Assembly (NCBI GenBank): GCA_033398695.1
Contig: CM065810.1
Coordinates: 138,599,215-138,663,214 of the forward strand
DNA: 64,000 nt
Source of the DNA: Orobanche coerulescens
Taxonomy: Eukaryota > Streptophyta > Magnoliopsida > Lamiales > Orobanchaceae
Direction of reading: 5' to 3'
Shown here piece after piece: positions 1-9,883 of the stretch. The position numbers were made by a program, and so were the translations under genes. Each line of letters begins with the position of its first letter. Position 1 is the stretch's first letter. The notes below the pieces were generated by a model, which worked only from the letters and a program-made list of their open reading frames with translations, ran no database searches and was not told the origin of the DNA.

Positions 1-307
1 ACCATGGAATAACAAGGGAAAAGATATAATACATCTAAATAATCATTAATCCATCATAATACTAAGTTAAATCGGATTAAACGGACGAAAACAACCAAAA
101 CACCCAAAATCCCCAAAACTAGATTTCTAGGAAATCTGACCTGATTCGCTCGATCAAAGGATGTTATAGGATGGATGATTGATGATATGAACTCCAAGAC
201 TTCATGGATTGATCGTCCAACAACATCTATCCATGATAAACACAACTCCAGCCGCGGAAGAGAAGGAAACGAATGAGAAAAATGGTGAAAAACCCGTCTG
301 CTGGGCC

Positions 308-437
308 TTATATAGGCTGCCTGCCGGCCGCCTTACGTACGTAACCGGCCATGGCTTACGTACGTAACCGGCCATGGCCGAGTCTCTGCCCAAAAATTCC
401 GGAAGTGTTACGTACGTAACCGGCCTTACGTACGTAA
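308..437 (-). promoter_or_regulatory. U3 promoter of element D: TATA box plus TTACGTACGTAA palindrome array
   Basis: Four perfect copies of the 12-bp palindrome TTACGTACGTAA lie at 333-344, 356-367, 408-419 and 426-437. Each is followed by ACCGGCC or a close variant. On the minus strand they end about 20 bp upstream of a TATATAA box (308-314). The position is equivalent to palindrome arrays in the LTRs of B, C, E and G. Role as a transcription-factor binding array is inference. Confidence 0.7.
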
Positions 438-790
438 CTGCCGGTCACTACCGGCCGTAACTCGACAAAGGCCGGCACAGGCCTGCATCGCCGGCCATGA
501 CTCGGCCGGGGCCAACTCCGACGGCCCGAACGACCCCGAAACCCGAACCTGAATACGAATCGAAGATACGGTTATGAAGTACTCGCGAAGACGAATTAGA
601 GCACTAAGAGAACACACGATTCCGACCACCCGAAGGCTCGAAATTCGACAACGGAAGGTAATTACCCCAAACTTTGGGAAATTACGAAAATGGCCCAAAA
701 CGTCCGAAAATCACGATACGTGATCGAATAACCAAACCGAAGTTCAAAACACGTCTAACAAAGTTAAACGGACTTACGGGAAACTCGAAA

Positions 791-1960
791 CAGTATGTTG
801 TTGCCCAAAATATTTATCCGAAGATTAAATAATGCTGGAATGAACGGACAACAAACAACAATTTGCGGGAGCACTTCCGAGAGAATATGAATAAACACAA
901 GATTTGCCGAGTTTGTTAGGCCCGGGCTTGAATGCTCTCGCGGATGTTATTAGTACAAATATTCGTGGATACAAGTATTAATGTGAGAAATCTAAATACA
1001 ATGAGTGTAAAAAGACTCTGTTAATCCGAATCTTGAGCGAAGCTCGGTGTTCTTCGTCCCTGCCGATCGTGTGCTTGATGAGAGAGGCCGAGAGAAGTAA
1101 GTACCGAAAGATAGCTGTTGCCAAGAGTTGGAGAAAGCCAAGTGCTATGTGAAATCTCGTGGGAATGCAGAGAGTGCTTGTTCAGTGGGTAAAAATCCGA
1201 GAGTTGGACTTTAGAGAGTGAAAGATTCAGGGTTAGTCGAAGTGCAGAGAGCCTTGTATATATAGGGGCAGCGGTGCCTTGTCCTCTGGTGGGCGGTCGC
1301 CTTCCGGCCATTATAATAATGGGGCGATCATCTGCCAGCCAATATTATAATGGGGCGATCGTCCTTAAGGTCACATGGGCAGTCTGCCTAAAGTCCAAGC
1401 GTACAGCCGGCAGCCAGCTGTGCGGTCCAATGAGGAGCCAGCACGCGTCTGGAGTCACTGTCACATGCGGTCCTACTGACAACTTTCGGCGGGCCTGTCG
1501 GCTGGTGGACGGATGTTGACAGGCTGTGGTCAACGATCCGTGAAATCCGGATTTTGTCTCGGCGCTGCACGTGGGGTGTGTCCTGAGGCTCGGTCTTTGC
1601 CGACTGGGTGACCATCGGCTTTGAGCGGCATGATGCGGTCATCAATGATCGGCCACCAGGGGTCGGCATCGGTCGGTCGCCAAGGGTCGGTCGGCAGGTG
1701 CCGAGAGATGATCGTCTAGTCGTCGGCCACCAGGAGTCGATCGCCAAGTGCCGAGAGACGATCGTCTTAGATGTCGATCGCTCGACACCGGGACTTGTCC
1801 TGGGACCTTCGGTCGGCCGATATATCTTGTCTGCGGGGCTAAGGCTAGGCCGCCTGGTCGCTGGTCGGCAGTTCTGCCTCGGCTGATCGGTAATGGCTAG
1901 GTCGCCCGATCTCCGAGGCGATCGCCGGTCGGAGAGTATAATTCTCGACACAACACAGTA
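791..1960 (-). mobile_element. Solo Tat-type LTR with 5-bp target duplication
   Basis: The element spans 796-1955 (1160 bp), begins TGTTGTTGCCC and ends CACAACA, with perfect target duplications CAGTA at 791-795 and 1956-1960. Its ends and the 796-1010 part match the two LTRs of the Tat element (30345-31330 and 60295-61280), in the same orientation. There is no interior, primer site or second LTR, so it is a solo LTR left by LTR-LTR recombination. The uninterrupted target exists in element E (around 50730 and 55888), where the flanks read straight through. It carries several CGATCG-containing motifs between 1690 and 1925 and a minus-strand TATATA near 1256-1263. Confidence 0.92.
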
Positions 1961-2172
1961 ATTTCGGACGATATTCACAAGAATCGAACTCGAGTGCGGA
2001 AAAGTCGTTAAGAAACACGGGACTCAACAAAACAATACCGAAACGAACTCAGATGACAAAAAGTGCAGAATTAATCATTCTAAGAATGATGAAACGGTCC
2101 CAAACGAGTCATCGAAACGGACCTCCGCCGAAAAAAGAAAATTATCGGAAATCCGAAATTGCGGATATTACA

Positions 2173-2573
2173 TTCTACCCTCCTTAAAAGAAGCTTCGTC
2201 CCGAAACTTAAATCAAGTAGGGAGAAGCAATATCCCACCAGGAAAACTCAACTAGATACACAAGAACCGAAAAAATTGCGCCCAACGGCGAAACGTTACA
2301 AGCAACGCAAATGAATATATGGCGTGAAAACACGCCCCACGACGACTAACACAACGCCATCGACTATGTTTCAAAACAACAACGAGTAACTAATAACACA
2401 TCACATGCACACATTTAATCAAAGAAATGCACGTGACAACAAGTCGCACTCGACCACAACGAGTATGCGGTAGAAACAAATATAGTATTATGATTGAATT
2501 CACTCCGATTCTCGTCAACAAGAAAATGTCCGACGCCAAGACACAAACCATTCAAGATAACAGAAAACGAGAA
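2173..2573 (-). mobile_element. Start of element D interior (non-coding remnant)
   Basis: The first 250 bases match the start of the element E interior (50939-51190), including the purine-tract side and the stretch with CCCAACGGCGAAA. Similarity fades before 2573, where MITE-like sequence begins. No protein similarity is visible. The rest of the D interior and its other LTR are absent, so D is truncated here. Confidence 0.65.
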
Positions 2574-2847
2574 TATGGGACATTACACTATGTTCCCCAA
2601 ATTTTTGGGTTCGAATTTTAAGAAATGTTAGGTGAATGTGATGTGAGTGGAGTTTGGGTCCCATATTAAAAGTAATTTAATGTTAATATGTGGGTCAGCC
2701 TGGTAAAATGTGTGAATATATAATAATTATAGGAACATTTTAGTAAATTGTATTGTGGGATAGTGTTTAAAAGTAGAAAGGGAACATTTTTTGTGGACAT
2801 ACCAAAATGGCAAAAATGGAACATTGATTGTGGACGGAGGGAGTATT
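2574..2847. mobile_element. Stowaway-like (Tc1/mariner) MITE, left end missing
   Basis: The right end GGACGGAGGGAGTA (2834-2847) is the well-known terminal inverted repeat of plant Stowaway-like elements, ending in the TA target dinucleotide. The interior has the usual AATGGGACATT / GGAACATTTT type sequence. I do not see the matching CTCCCTCCGTCC at the left, so the copy is probably truncated or its left end is diverged; the left boundary is approximate. Confidence 0.6.
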
Positions 2848-2899
2848 TACGTAAGAGTTCTTTTTTGTGTTCCCTTGTAATTACACGGGTGTTATACTA

Positions 2900-2900
<1 letters not shown>

Positions 2901-2972
<72 letters not shown>
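2901..2972. repeat. Compound microsatellite (TA)20(TG)16
   Basis: 2901-2940 is uninterrupted TA and 2941-2972 uninterrupted TG. It abuts the presumed end of the Copia J LTR. Frames reading through it are artefacts. 2848-2900 is a short spacer with no recognised content. Confidence 0.97.
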
Positions 2973-2973
<1 letters not shown>

Positions 2974-3153
2974 AAGTAAAAGCAAGCAAGACGAGAAATA
3001 TGGCAGAAGAAGTGTTTATTCCCAATGATGGGATCCTCATAAATAGGGAGAGATTACATAATATGGAACAATCTAACAAGCCTAGTCCTACACTAACTAG
3101 GAGAAGCTCATCAATCTGTAGACTAAGACACACACATGTGTATTTACTTAACA
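2971..3153 (-). repeat. Copia J 3' LTR (short LTR)
   Basis: On the minus strand this reads TGTTAAGTAAATACACATG at 3153 and ends near 2971 with TTTTACTTCCA. A short LTR of about 180 bp preceded by a Copia 3' untranslated region is consistent with a Copia element. The left boundary abuts the TG repeat and is uncertain by a few bases. A second, partial copy of the LTR start lies at about 3668-3738 in a tandem duplication. Confidence 0.55.
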
Positions 3154-4254
3154 CCCTTGTGTCGAGTCTTCAATGAATGTCAAGTTGTCTCATTAAAACC
3201 TCGTCAAGCAAAAACCCTATGAGAAAAATGTCTTGATCGTAGAGAAAAGAGTACAACGTCCATACATATAGGTTATACTAATTTCGTTAAGTCAAAACCC
3301 TTGTTGATCATTTCACCGATCAATATGCTCAAGAACGTGATCAATTCATCGATCAATGAGCTCTACGTCTAATTACCTCGTTAAAAATATTTCCAAGTGA
3401 CAAAGACCCACTGGGAAAAAGAATATGTGGTTAAGGAAAAGAGTGTAACTTGCGACGTGGATGTAAGACTCCCCCTCAAATCTACATATCCTCCTTATTA
3501 GTTCGTCAATCAAGGAATTTGAAAAACAGTACATGTGATGTTGTCTCGTTACGAACTTTGTCAAGTAACAAAATCCATTGGGACAAAATAAATGTTGGTC
3601 AAAGAAAATAGATCGAAGCAAGGATCGGATGAGATGGTGAGGTATAACGAAGCTTACCCACCAATAGGCCTAGTCCTACACTAACTAGGAGAAGTCTATT
3701 AACCTGTAGACTAAGACACGCACATGTCTATTTACTTTAACATTCCCCCTTGTTTCGAGTCTTCAATGCATGTCAAGTAGCCTCATTAAAACCTCGTCAA
3801 GCAAAAACCCCATGGGGAAAATGTCTTGATAATAAGAAAAGAGTACAATGTCCAGACATATAGGTTATGCTGATTTCATAAAGCCAAAACCTCTATTGAT
3901 CATTTTGTCGATCAATGTACTTAAAAACGTGATCAATTTGTTGATCAATGAGCTCTACGTCTAATTACCTCGTTAAAAATATTTCTAAATTATAAAAACC
4001 TAGTGGAAAAAAGAATCCTTGGTTAAGAAAAACAGTGTAACTTGCATGTGGATGTAAGACCCCCTCAAATCTACATCTCCCACTGATTAGTTCGTCGATC
4101 AAGAAATTTGAACAACAGTACATGTGACGTTGCCTCGTTACAAACTTTGCCAAGTAATAAAATTCATTGGGGCAAAATAAATGCTGGTCAAAGAAAAGAG
4201 TATAACATTGATGGGTAAGCTTCGTTATACATCACCCTCCCATCTGATCCTTAC
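3154..4254 (-). repeat. Copia J 3' untranslated region, tandemly duplicated, with inverted repeat
   Basis: Two diverged copies of about 540 bp (3080-3620 and 3668-4200) each hold part of the LTR start plus the same leader-like sequence, including a CCTCGTCAAGCAAAAACCC block. The second copy is flanked by an inverted repeat of about 40 bp: 3622-3661 and 4213-4254 are reverse complements with few mismatches, meeting the copy at TACCCA/TGGGTA. No coding capacity seen; small minus-strand frames are not conserved between the copies. Confidence 0.6.
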
Positions 4255-4622
4255 TTTGATCTCCTCAGACTTCACTTGCTTAACTTGGATGTTGAGGAGG
4301 GCCAGGGCCCGTTGTTACTGATTGTAAGAAAACTTTGGAGAGATATGATTCGTATTATATCCCTTGATATACCCAAGCTTCATATGTTCGATGCAAGGGG
4401 TATTATCTTAATATATACATGTGGGCGCATCAGTGACATTACTTAGTCCGATGTTACCTCGAATGTGTATAACAATTGTTCTCAATCTTACACACTCGCG
4501 TATCGGCTCATGTAGAGCGATAATCTTAGCGTGATTCGAGGAGCTAGCAACAAGTGTTTGCTTATTTGATCTCCAAGATATCGTGGTGTTCCCAATGGTA
4601 GAAGCTTAACCAGTCTGGTAGA
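4255..4622 (-). pseudogene. Copia J polyprotein, RNase H end (broken)
   Basis: Translated on the minus strand with a few stops, this gives the end of a Copia RNase H domain: ISWRSNKQTLVASSSNHAKI, then LHEPIRECVRLRTIV, then a D-N-T-x-C-I motif and LGYIKGYNTNHISPKF. These match the SSSEAE-like and DNxxAI...GRTKHI-type motifs of Copia RNase H in order. The upstream parts of pol are missing because element B begins at 4623. Stops in frame show it is dead. Confidence 0.75.
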
Positions 4623-6505
4623 TGTAACACCCCCAAGTTATTCAGGGTATATTACAGCATCGTGAGCTCCTCCGTGGGACCCACAAGGCTATACATATGC
4701 GGAACCATGAATTTCGACCGACAAGGTCTAAACATATTCCAGTAGAAGGCCATAAAAATGACACCATGGTAAGAATCAATTCGACAGAATACAATACATC
4801 GGGAATTAAAACCCAGGGCAACTTAGGCCAAAACATCAGGAGTATCTGAAACACTACTCGGTTACTCATAACCATTCCAAGTACAACAATAACGAATGAT
4901 AAAGTACAAAATACAAACAGAGACAAGACACATCATCACTCTTGCCCATCATCTTTGTGCCCGCCCGGTACATGCCTATCCACTCTCCTGGATCTTGAAA
5001 TACATGAAGATATTTCCCCCCAAAAGGGGTTAGCCATCTAGTATCTAGTACAACTGTATCGAATATGAAACACAATACTTCTCGATAATAAAGTTAACGT
5101 AATCCTCATTTCATCAAACTCAAGACTAGTATTCCGGAATAACTAAATATCATAACAACTCATTTCAATACATACGTGATTAACCATGGAATCGCACCAA
5201 TATCAATGGAACCCTCTGAGGTCCCATCGGACCCTCCCAGAGTGGTTCGAACAGTAACTCAACCCTTTGAGGCCCCGACGGACCCTCCCAGAGTGAATAT
5301 ATACAATCACACACTTCATATACCTCACTTTGAAAGTCGATAACGTACAAACATAAACATATACTTGCCTTTGAGATATTAGAACCAAAGTGAAAATGGT
5401 ATTCAAGCTCGTGAGATCTAAGAACGCACTCCCAGGCCTAAATCTTCAAAGTATTCACATAGAGTTTGAAAATCATCCAAAGCCTCTCCACTTCAAGTAA
5501 TGCACAAAACAACCTTATAATCGTAAGGGAAATGTGGGTACGGGGCAGATACATCATAATCTCAAGGATTTCAAGCTTCAAAATGGATTAACCGGGCGAA
5601 TCCAAGAAAATCCCCAAAAATTCCCCAAACTAGGGTTCTAAGGAGTTTACCTTGATTCAGAGAGAAGATACGTATTATAAGTCGTATAATCCTTGTTATT
5701 CGACCAAATATGATGATAGATGATGAAAGGCTATCCCAAATCGCCTCAAGATCGCCTCTCTCGCGTGCCCTCGTCAAAAATGTGAGAAAAGAGATGGAAA
5801 TGATGAAGAACACGACTGCTCAGCCTTATATAATGGGTTTAATTAGAGTGCGCTAATTTATAAGGATAGCACGCACGGGGTCACCTGGTATTCCAGTAGC
5901 TTCGGACCTATGTCGTTAGCATGCGCTACCAACAGCATTGCATGCGCTAATTGCTACCATGTAGAAATTCCGAACTCACTGCCCAATCCACTAGCGTGCG
6001 CTACAAGCGATGCTAGCGTGCGTTAGCTCACGCCTAGTGTGCGCTAACTATTCGTACAGAGAACAAAATCTACTGCCACTGCCAAATCCGAGTAATTAGC
6101 ATGCGCTACTGGCGTAGCTAGCGCGAGCTACCAAACATAAATAGCGTGCGTTAGCTCACGGCTAGCGTGCGCTAACTGCTTGCCCAGAGGACAGAACCCA
6201 GCTACTGCCTCTGCCAAAACTCGGACCATTAGCGCGTGCTACTGGCGAAGCTATCGCGTGCTACTGGCGAAGCTAGTGCGCGCGACCAAACATAAATAGT
6301 GTGCGTTAGCTCACGCCTAGTGTGTGTTAGCTCACGCCTAGCGTGCGCTACTGCTTCACTCAAAACATCACTGCGGAATCCGATCAATACGAACATGCTC
6401 TGAGAGATACGAAACTCTAAAATCAACATATCAATAAGCGCTTACAAGAGTGACGAAAGTGAAAGAGCATCAAAGGCAAAATTCATGAGAAGTACGGGTA
6501 TTACA
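4623..6505 (-). repeat. Element B 3' LTR
   Basis: 1883 bp, reading on the minus strand from TGTAATACCCGTAC at 6505 to CTTGGGGGTGTTACA at 4623. It is followed at 6506-6525 by the minus-strand purine tract AGAGGAGGAGAA. It contains the conserved hairpin GGCTAACCCC...GGGG (5015-5034), a duplicated unit with GGGTCCG(T/A)(C/T)GGG (5208-5300), and a palindrome array beside a TATA box. 4638-5580 otherwise shows no genes. Confidence 0.88.
5826..6360 (-). promoter_or_regulatory. U3 promoter of element B: TATATAA plus TAGCGTGCGCTA palindrome array
   Basis: A minus-strand TATATAA box at 5826-5832 is followed on its upstream side (from about 5844 to 6350) by more than ten copies or near copies of the imperfect palindrome TAGCG(TG)CGCTA, for example near 5995, 6020, 6035, 6145, 6165 and 6340. 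Several copies differ only at CpG sites. The same motif recurs in the LTRs of C and G. Confidence 0.7.
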
Positions 6506-7656
6506 TTCTCCTCCTCTAAAAAGAAGTTTCATTCTGAAACTTAAGAAATAAAAAGTTCGAGATACCCTATCGTATCTTCTCTTCTGTCTCCCAAGTCGCT
6601 TCCTCGACTCCATGTCTCGACCATTGCACCTTAACCAACAGAATGGTTTTGTTCCGAATCTTCTTCTCACGACGTTCAAGGATCTTCACCGGTCTCTATG
6701 GAAAGGTAACATCCTCGGCTACATCAATCTCACTATAGTCGATAATATGACTTGGATCCGTCACGTACTTTATCAACTGAGAAATTTGAAAAATGCTATG
6801 GACATGACTCAAAGCTGGAGGTAATGCCAAGCGATAAGCTCAATCTCCAACCCTATATAAAATTTCAAACGGTCCGATATACCTTGGACTAAGTTTTCCC
6901 TTTTTCCTGAAGCGAAAAACTCTCTTTGTCGGCGACACCTTGAGTAGAACATGATCTCCCAGTTCGAATTCCAAGGATCGACGATGCGTATCGGCATAAG
7001 ATTTCTGACGGCTCTGAGCAGTTAACAATCGGTCCCGGATAATAGAAATCTTCTCCTTAGTTCTCATCAACTTATCCGGTTCCATTCCGACTAATTCCAA
7101 AGCCTCGTCCCAAGATAATGGCAATCTACACCGCCTACTATAAAGTGCTTCAAATGGTGCCATTTTAATCGATGCATGCCAACTATTATTGTAGGCAAAC
7201 TCGATCAACGGTAAATGAAGTTCCCAATCATTACTCCAGTCTAGGTCACAAGCCCGCAACATATCCTATAATGTTTGAATCGTTCGCTCTGTTTGACCGT
7301 CCGACTGTGGATGAAAAGACGTACTCAATATCAACTTGGTGCTCAGGGCCTGATGGACCGCTTGCCAGAATTGTGACACAAAATGGCCATCCGGTCAGAA
7401 ATAATAGTTTTAGAGGCACCATGCAATCTCACAATCTCAGCTATAAAGGTTTGAGCCTCTAGTCCCCAAGTATCTTTAATACCAAGGAAATATGCAAATT
7501 TGGTTAATCGATCAACGATTACCCAGATCATATTAACTCCGGCTCTAGATCTCGGCATCCCTGTGATAAAATCCATGGATATGTCTTCCCACTTCCATTC
7601 GGGAATGGGAAGTGGCTTCAATAACCCTGCTGGTCATTGATGCTCGATCTTGACTA
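6506..7656 (-). pseudogene. Element B integrase C-terminus and chromodomain (broken)
   Basis: Minus-strand translation gives the integrase core end (LHLPLIEFAYNNSWHAS...APFEALYSRRCRLP), the GPF-type module (SPRYIGPFEIL near 6880) and a chromodomain near 6600-6660 (VKVQWSRHGVEEATWE). Upstream, around 7450-7620, is the D-containing core segment IPEWKWEDISMDFI. Frames change at about 6840 and 7340 and there are stops, so the product is not made. The C-terminal chromodomain is characteristic of chromoviruses, which use it to direct insertion to heterochromatin. Confidence 0.8.
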
Positions 7657-7871
7657 GTTGATGTAATACCCGGTCGAAAGTCATGTCATTTCAAACCTCT
7701 TCATTTTCTTCGAATCGTGATTTGTTGGGCGAACCCTTGTAATCATTGCTTGGAACCACCGTTTTGGGGTTTCCGTACTTCTATTTCGTGTTATTGTTTC
7801 CCAGATATTGAGTCCTATTGCTTTTATTCTCTTCCCGGGTCATTTTTCATCATTTTAGGACCCGAGGGGGG

Positions 7872-8165
7872 TGTGAGCCGCGGCACAAGGAGTGTGCGCC
7901 GCGGCACACACATTTCCTAAACCTGGCCGAGCGGACTGTAACGGGTGCCGCGGCACATACCGGCAGGGCCACGGCACACTGCCGAGTCACTGCCGCGGCA
8001 CACCTAGGCTGAGCCGCGGCACACTTGTGTTGCATCCTCAGCCAAAAACCGACTGTACCCGGTGCCGCGGCGCACGCCAGCTGAGCCGCGACACACTGCC
8101 GAACCCTGGGAGCAATTATTAGGCCTGTGCCGCGGCACACTCCGGCTGGGCCGCGGCACACAATG
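7872..8165 (+). promoter_or_regulatory. U3 array of GCCGCGGCACAC units
   Basis: Ten units centred on the palindrome GCCGCGGC, usually continued by ACAC, spaced 15-40 bp apart. Two are mutated at a CpG (CCACGGC near 7970, CCGCGAC near 8086). The 3' LTR (14798-15063) keeps nine; a 21-bp deletion near 14990 removed one. The array ends just upstream of a weak AT-rich CATAATTC, in the promoter-proximal position seen for other palindrome arrays here. Confidence 0.75.
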
Positions 8166-8904
8166 CGGTCAACTGCATAATTCGGCTTTTTGAGCGAGAT
8201 GCATCTCATTTCCTCCATTTCCTTCTTCCACCTGCGAGAGAGAGAACTTGAGGGGAGAATCTTATCATCATCTATCACTTAAGTGTAGGATTTTTATCAA
8301 TTTCATTCGGTTGGAAAGCCCGGATCATCGATCTATCGCGTATTCTTCGTATCATAGAGCTTGGATCTTCAAGAGGTAATTTCTTCAACATCTTGGTTTT
8401 CGATTTTTCATTGGGTAATGATGTTTTGGATGTTAAAATTATGATGTATGAAGTGATATATGCATGATTATGGACATGTTTGAGTATTCATCGGATTATT
8501 GAAAGATTATTCAAGAACACTTTGAATATTGTGTTGGATTTTGGGGTTTTCGTAGATTCGTCCGATTTATCCGATTTGAAGCTTGAGAACCTTGAGATTA
8601 TGATGTATCTATACCGTATACACGCCTTTCCTACGATTTTTCGGACTTTTGGGAGTTTGAGCGATTTTCCAACCTCTAATTGCTTACCCATGTATTTTTC
8701 GTGAATCATAGATGGGTTTCGGGGGTTTCTTCGTGTAATCTGAGTATGGATATTTGACTATCATATTCCTTGCGAATCTTTTAGGTGCCGGAAGCGCGTT
8801 CTTGGACCTACCGAACTCATACCCTTCCTCCGTTCGATTTCTCGATGTCTCAAAGGCAAGTATATATTTATGATTGTACGTTCTCGACTTCGAAAGTAAG
8901 TAAT

Positions 8905-9095
8905 ATTGATGGTATGATATGAACGAACCATTTTTACGGCATTCATAGATATATTGATGGCATATTATGAACGAACCATTTTTACGGCATTCATATATGT
9001 ATTGATGGCATGATATGAACGAACCTTTTCTACGGCATTCATACATGTAACGACGGATGATATGAACGAACCGTTTCTACGGCATTCACATACGT
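8905..9095 (+). repeat. Tandem repeat in element 1 LTR (4 units of about 45-48 bp)
   Basis: Each unit contains GATATGAACGAACC, TTT(T/C)TACGGCATTC and AT-rich linker. The same array is at 15806-15996 in the 3' LTR. It lies downstream of the promoter region, so it would be transcribed. Confidence 0.85.
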
Positions 9096-9644
9096 CTTGA
9101 TATGACACTATGAGATTTAGTTATTCCAGAATACTAGTCTTGAATTGATAAATTGACGGTTACATTTACTTTATTGTCGAGGAGTATTGTGTTTCATATT
9201 TAATATACTTGCACTGGCTATTCGACGGCTAACCCCTTTATGGGGGAAATACGTTTTATGTATTTCAGGTTCCAGGAGAACGGACAGGCAGGTATCGGGT
9301 CGGCATGAAAATGGTGGGAAAGTGTGATACTGTGTCTTTCTTCCAGTTATGTTTTGGGTTTTCCATTCAGTGTTGTTGTACTGGAATGGCTAACAATACT
9401 CGAGTATTGTTTTTCCATTTCCCTTGATGTTCCGGCCTGTGTTTGCCGAGGTATTGATTCATGTTGTGGCGTATGTGAATACATTGGCTATGTTTTGAAT
9501 ACCTTTGTATTGTTTTTCATTCCATTGTGTGTAGACCTTCTCGGTCAAAATTTATAGTTCCGCGTATGTTTAGCCTTGTGGGTCCCACAGCGGGGCTTAA
9601 GGCGCTGTAATATTCCCCGAATAACTTGGGTGTGTTACAGAATA

Positions 9645-9661
9645 TGGTATCAGAGCTTTGG
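9645..9661 (+). other. Primer binding site, initiator Met-tRNA
   Basis: TGGTATCAGAGCTTTGG begins 5 bp after the LTR end. Complementarity to the 3' end of initiator methionine tRNA is the standard plant LTR-retrotransposon primer site, used to start minus-strand DNA synthesis. Sequence 9662-9883 is the gag leader with no clear content. Confidence 0.93.
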
Positions 9662-9883
9662 TCTATGGATACCTAGGCTGTCGGTCTTTTGGGTCGAATG
9701 AGTCGTCAATTGTCTACAGTATCACTACTCTGCCATCATCACAGTGCGACCGGTACTTGTAAGACCTCTTACTCTTCTGATGTTTCCTTATTCATTATGC
9801 TCCTTCTATGGATATTCTTGAGAATCGATCACCTTAATGACGTGCGATTGAATTGTGCTTACGTACCTTGTGTGTTCTTCAGT

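Larger units (their letters stand above)
1..2172 (-). repeat. LTR of minus-strand element D (cut by window start, split by a solo LTR)
   Basis: Read on the minus strand the LTR starts at 2172 with TGTAATATCCGC; its TGTTACA end lies left of the window. The 426-790 and 1956-2172 parts match the LTRs of element E (50480-50938, 55620-56106) almost base for base, including the stretch around the poly-C/G run near 670, so D belongs to the E group. The 1-425 part differs from E and has its own palindrome array and TATA box (308-314). Just right of the LTR, 2173-2192 reads as a purine-rich tract on the minus strand (AGGAGGGTAGAA), which makes this the 3' LTR of a minus-strand element. No coding capacity was found; short ORFs here are chance frames. 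Confidence 0.8.
7662..9639 (+). repeat. Element 1 5' LTR
   Basis: 1978 bp, from TGTAATACCCGGTC to CTTGGGTGTGTTACA. U3 carries a GCCGCGGCACAC array (7872-8165), and the transcribed part carries a 4-unit tandem repeat (8905-9095) and the conserved hairpin at 9227-9246. The last 45 bp include GGCGCTGTAATATTCC, shared with the LTRs of B, C, E and G. Minus-strand frames through the repeat (for example 8684-9046) are translations of the repeat, not genes. Confidence 0.95.

Noticed and set aside
2897..3176. Frames through the (TA)n(TG)n tract
   Set aside because: Low-complexity translation (poly IY and poly VC) of a microsatellite.
3622..4254. A DNA transposon with 40-bp terminal inverted repeats
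   Set aside because: The enclosed sequence is a second copy of the Copia 3' region, and I see no target duplication outside the repeats, so I kept it as an inverted repeat finding only.
7850..8278. Minus-strand 142-codon alanine/cysteine-rich frame (also 14772-15179)
   Set aside because: It arises from the GCCGCGGCACAC array, which is open in several frames on both strands.
8684..9046. Minus-strand frame with repeated YECRKNGSF-like residues (also 15585-15947)
   Set aside because: It is the translation of the 4-unit LTR tandem repeat, antisense to the element, with no start context or family.
9689..9883. Upstream extension of the element 1 gag frame
   Set aside because: The frame is open from 9689 but this part has no match to gag of element G, whose start aligns with ATG 9884.
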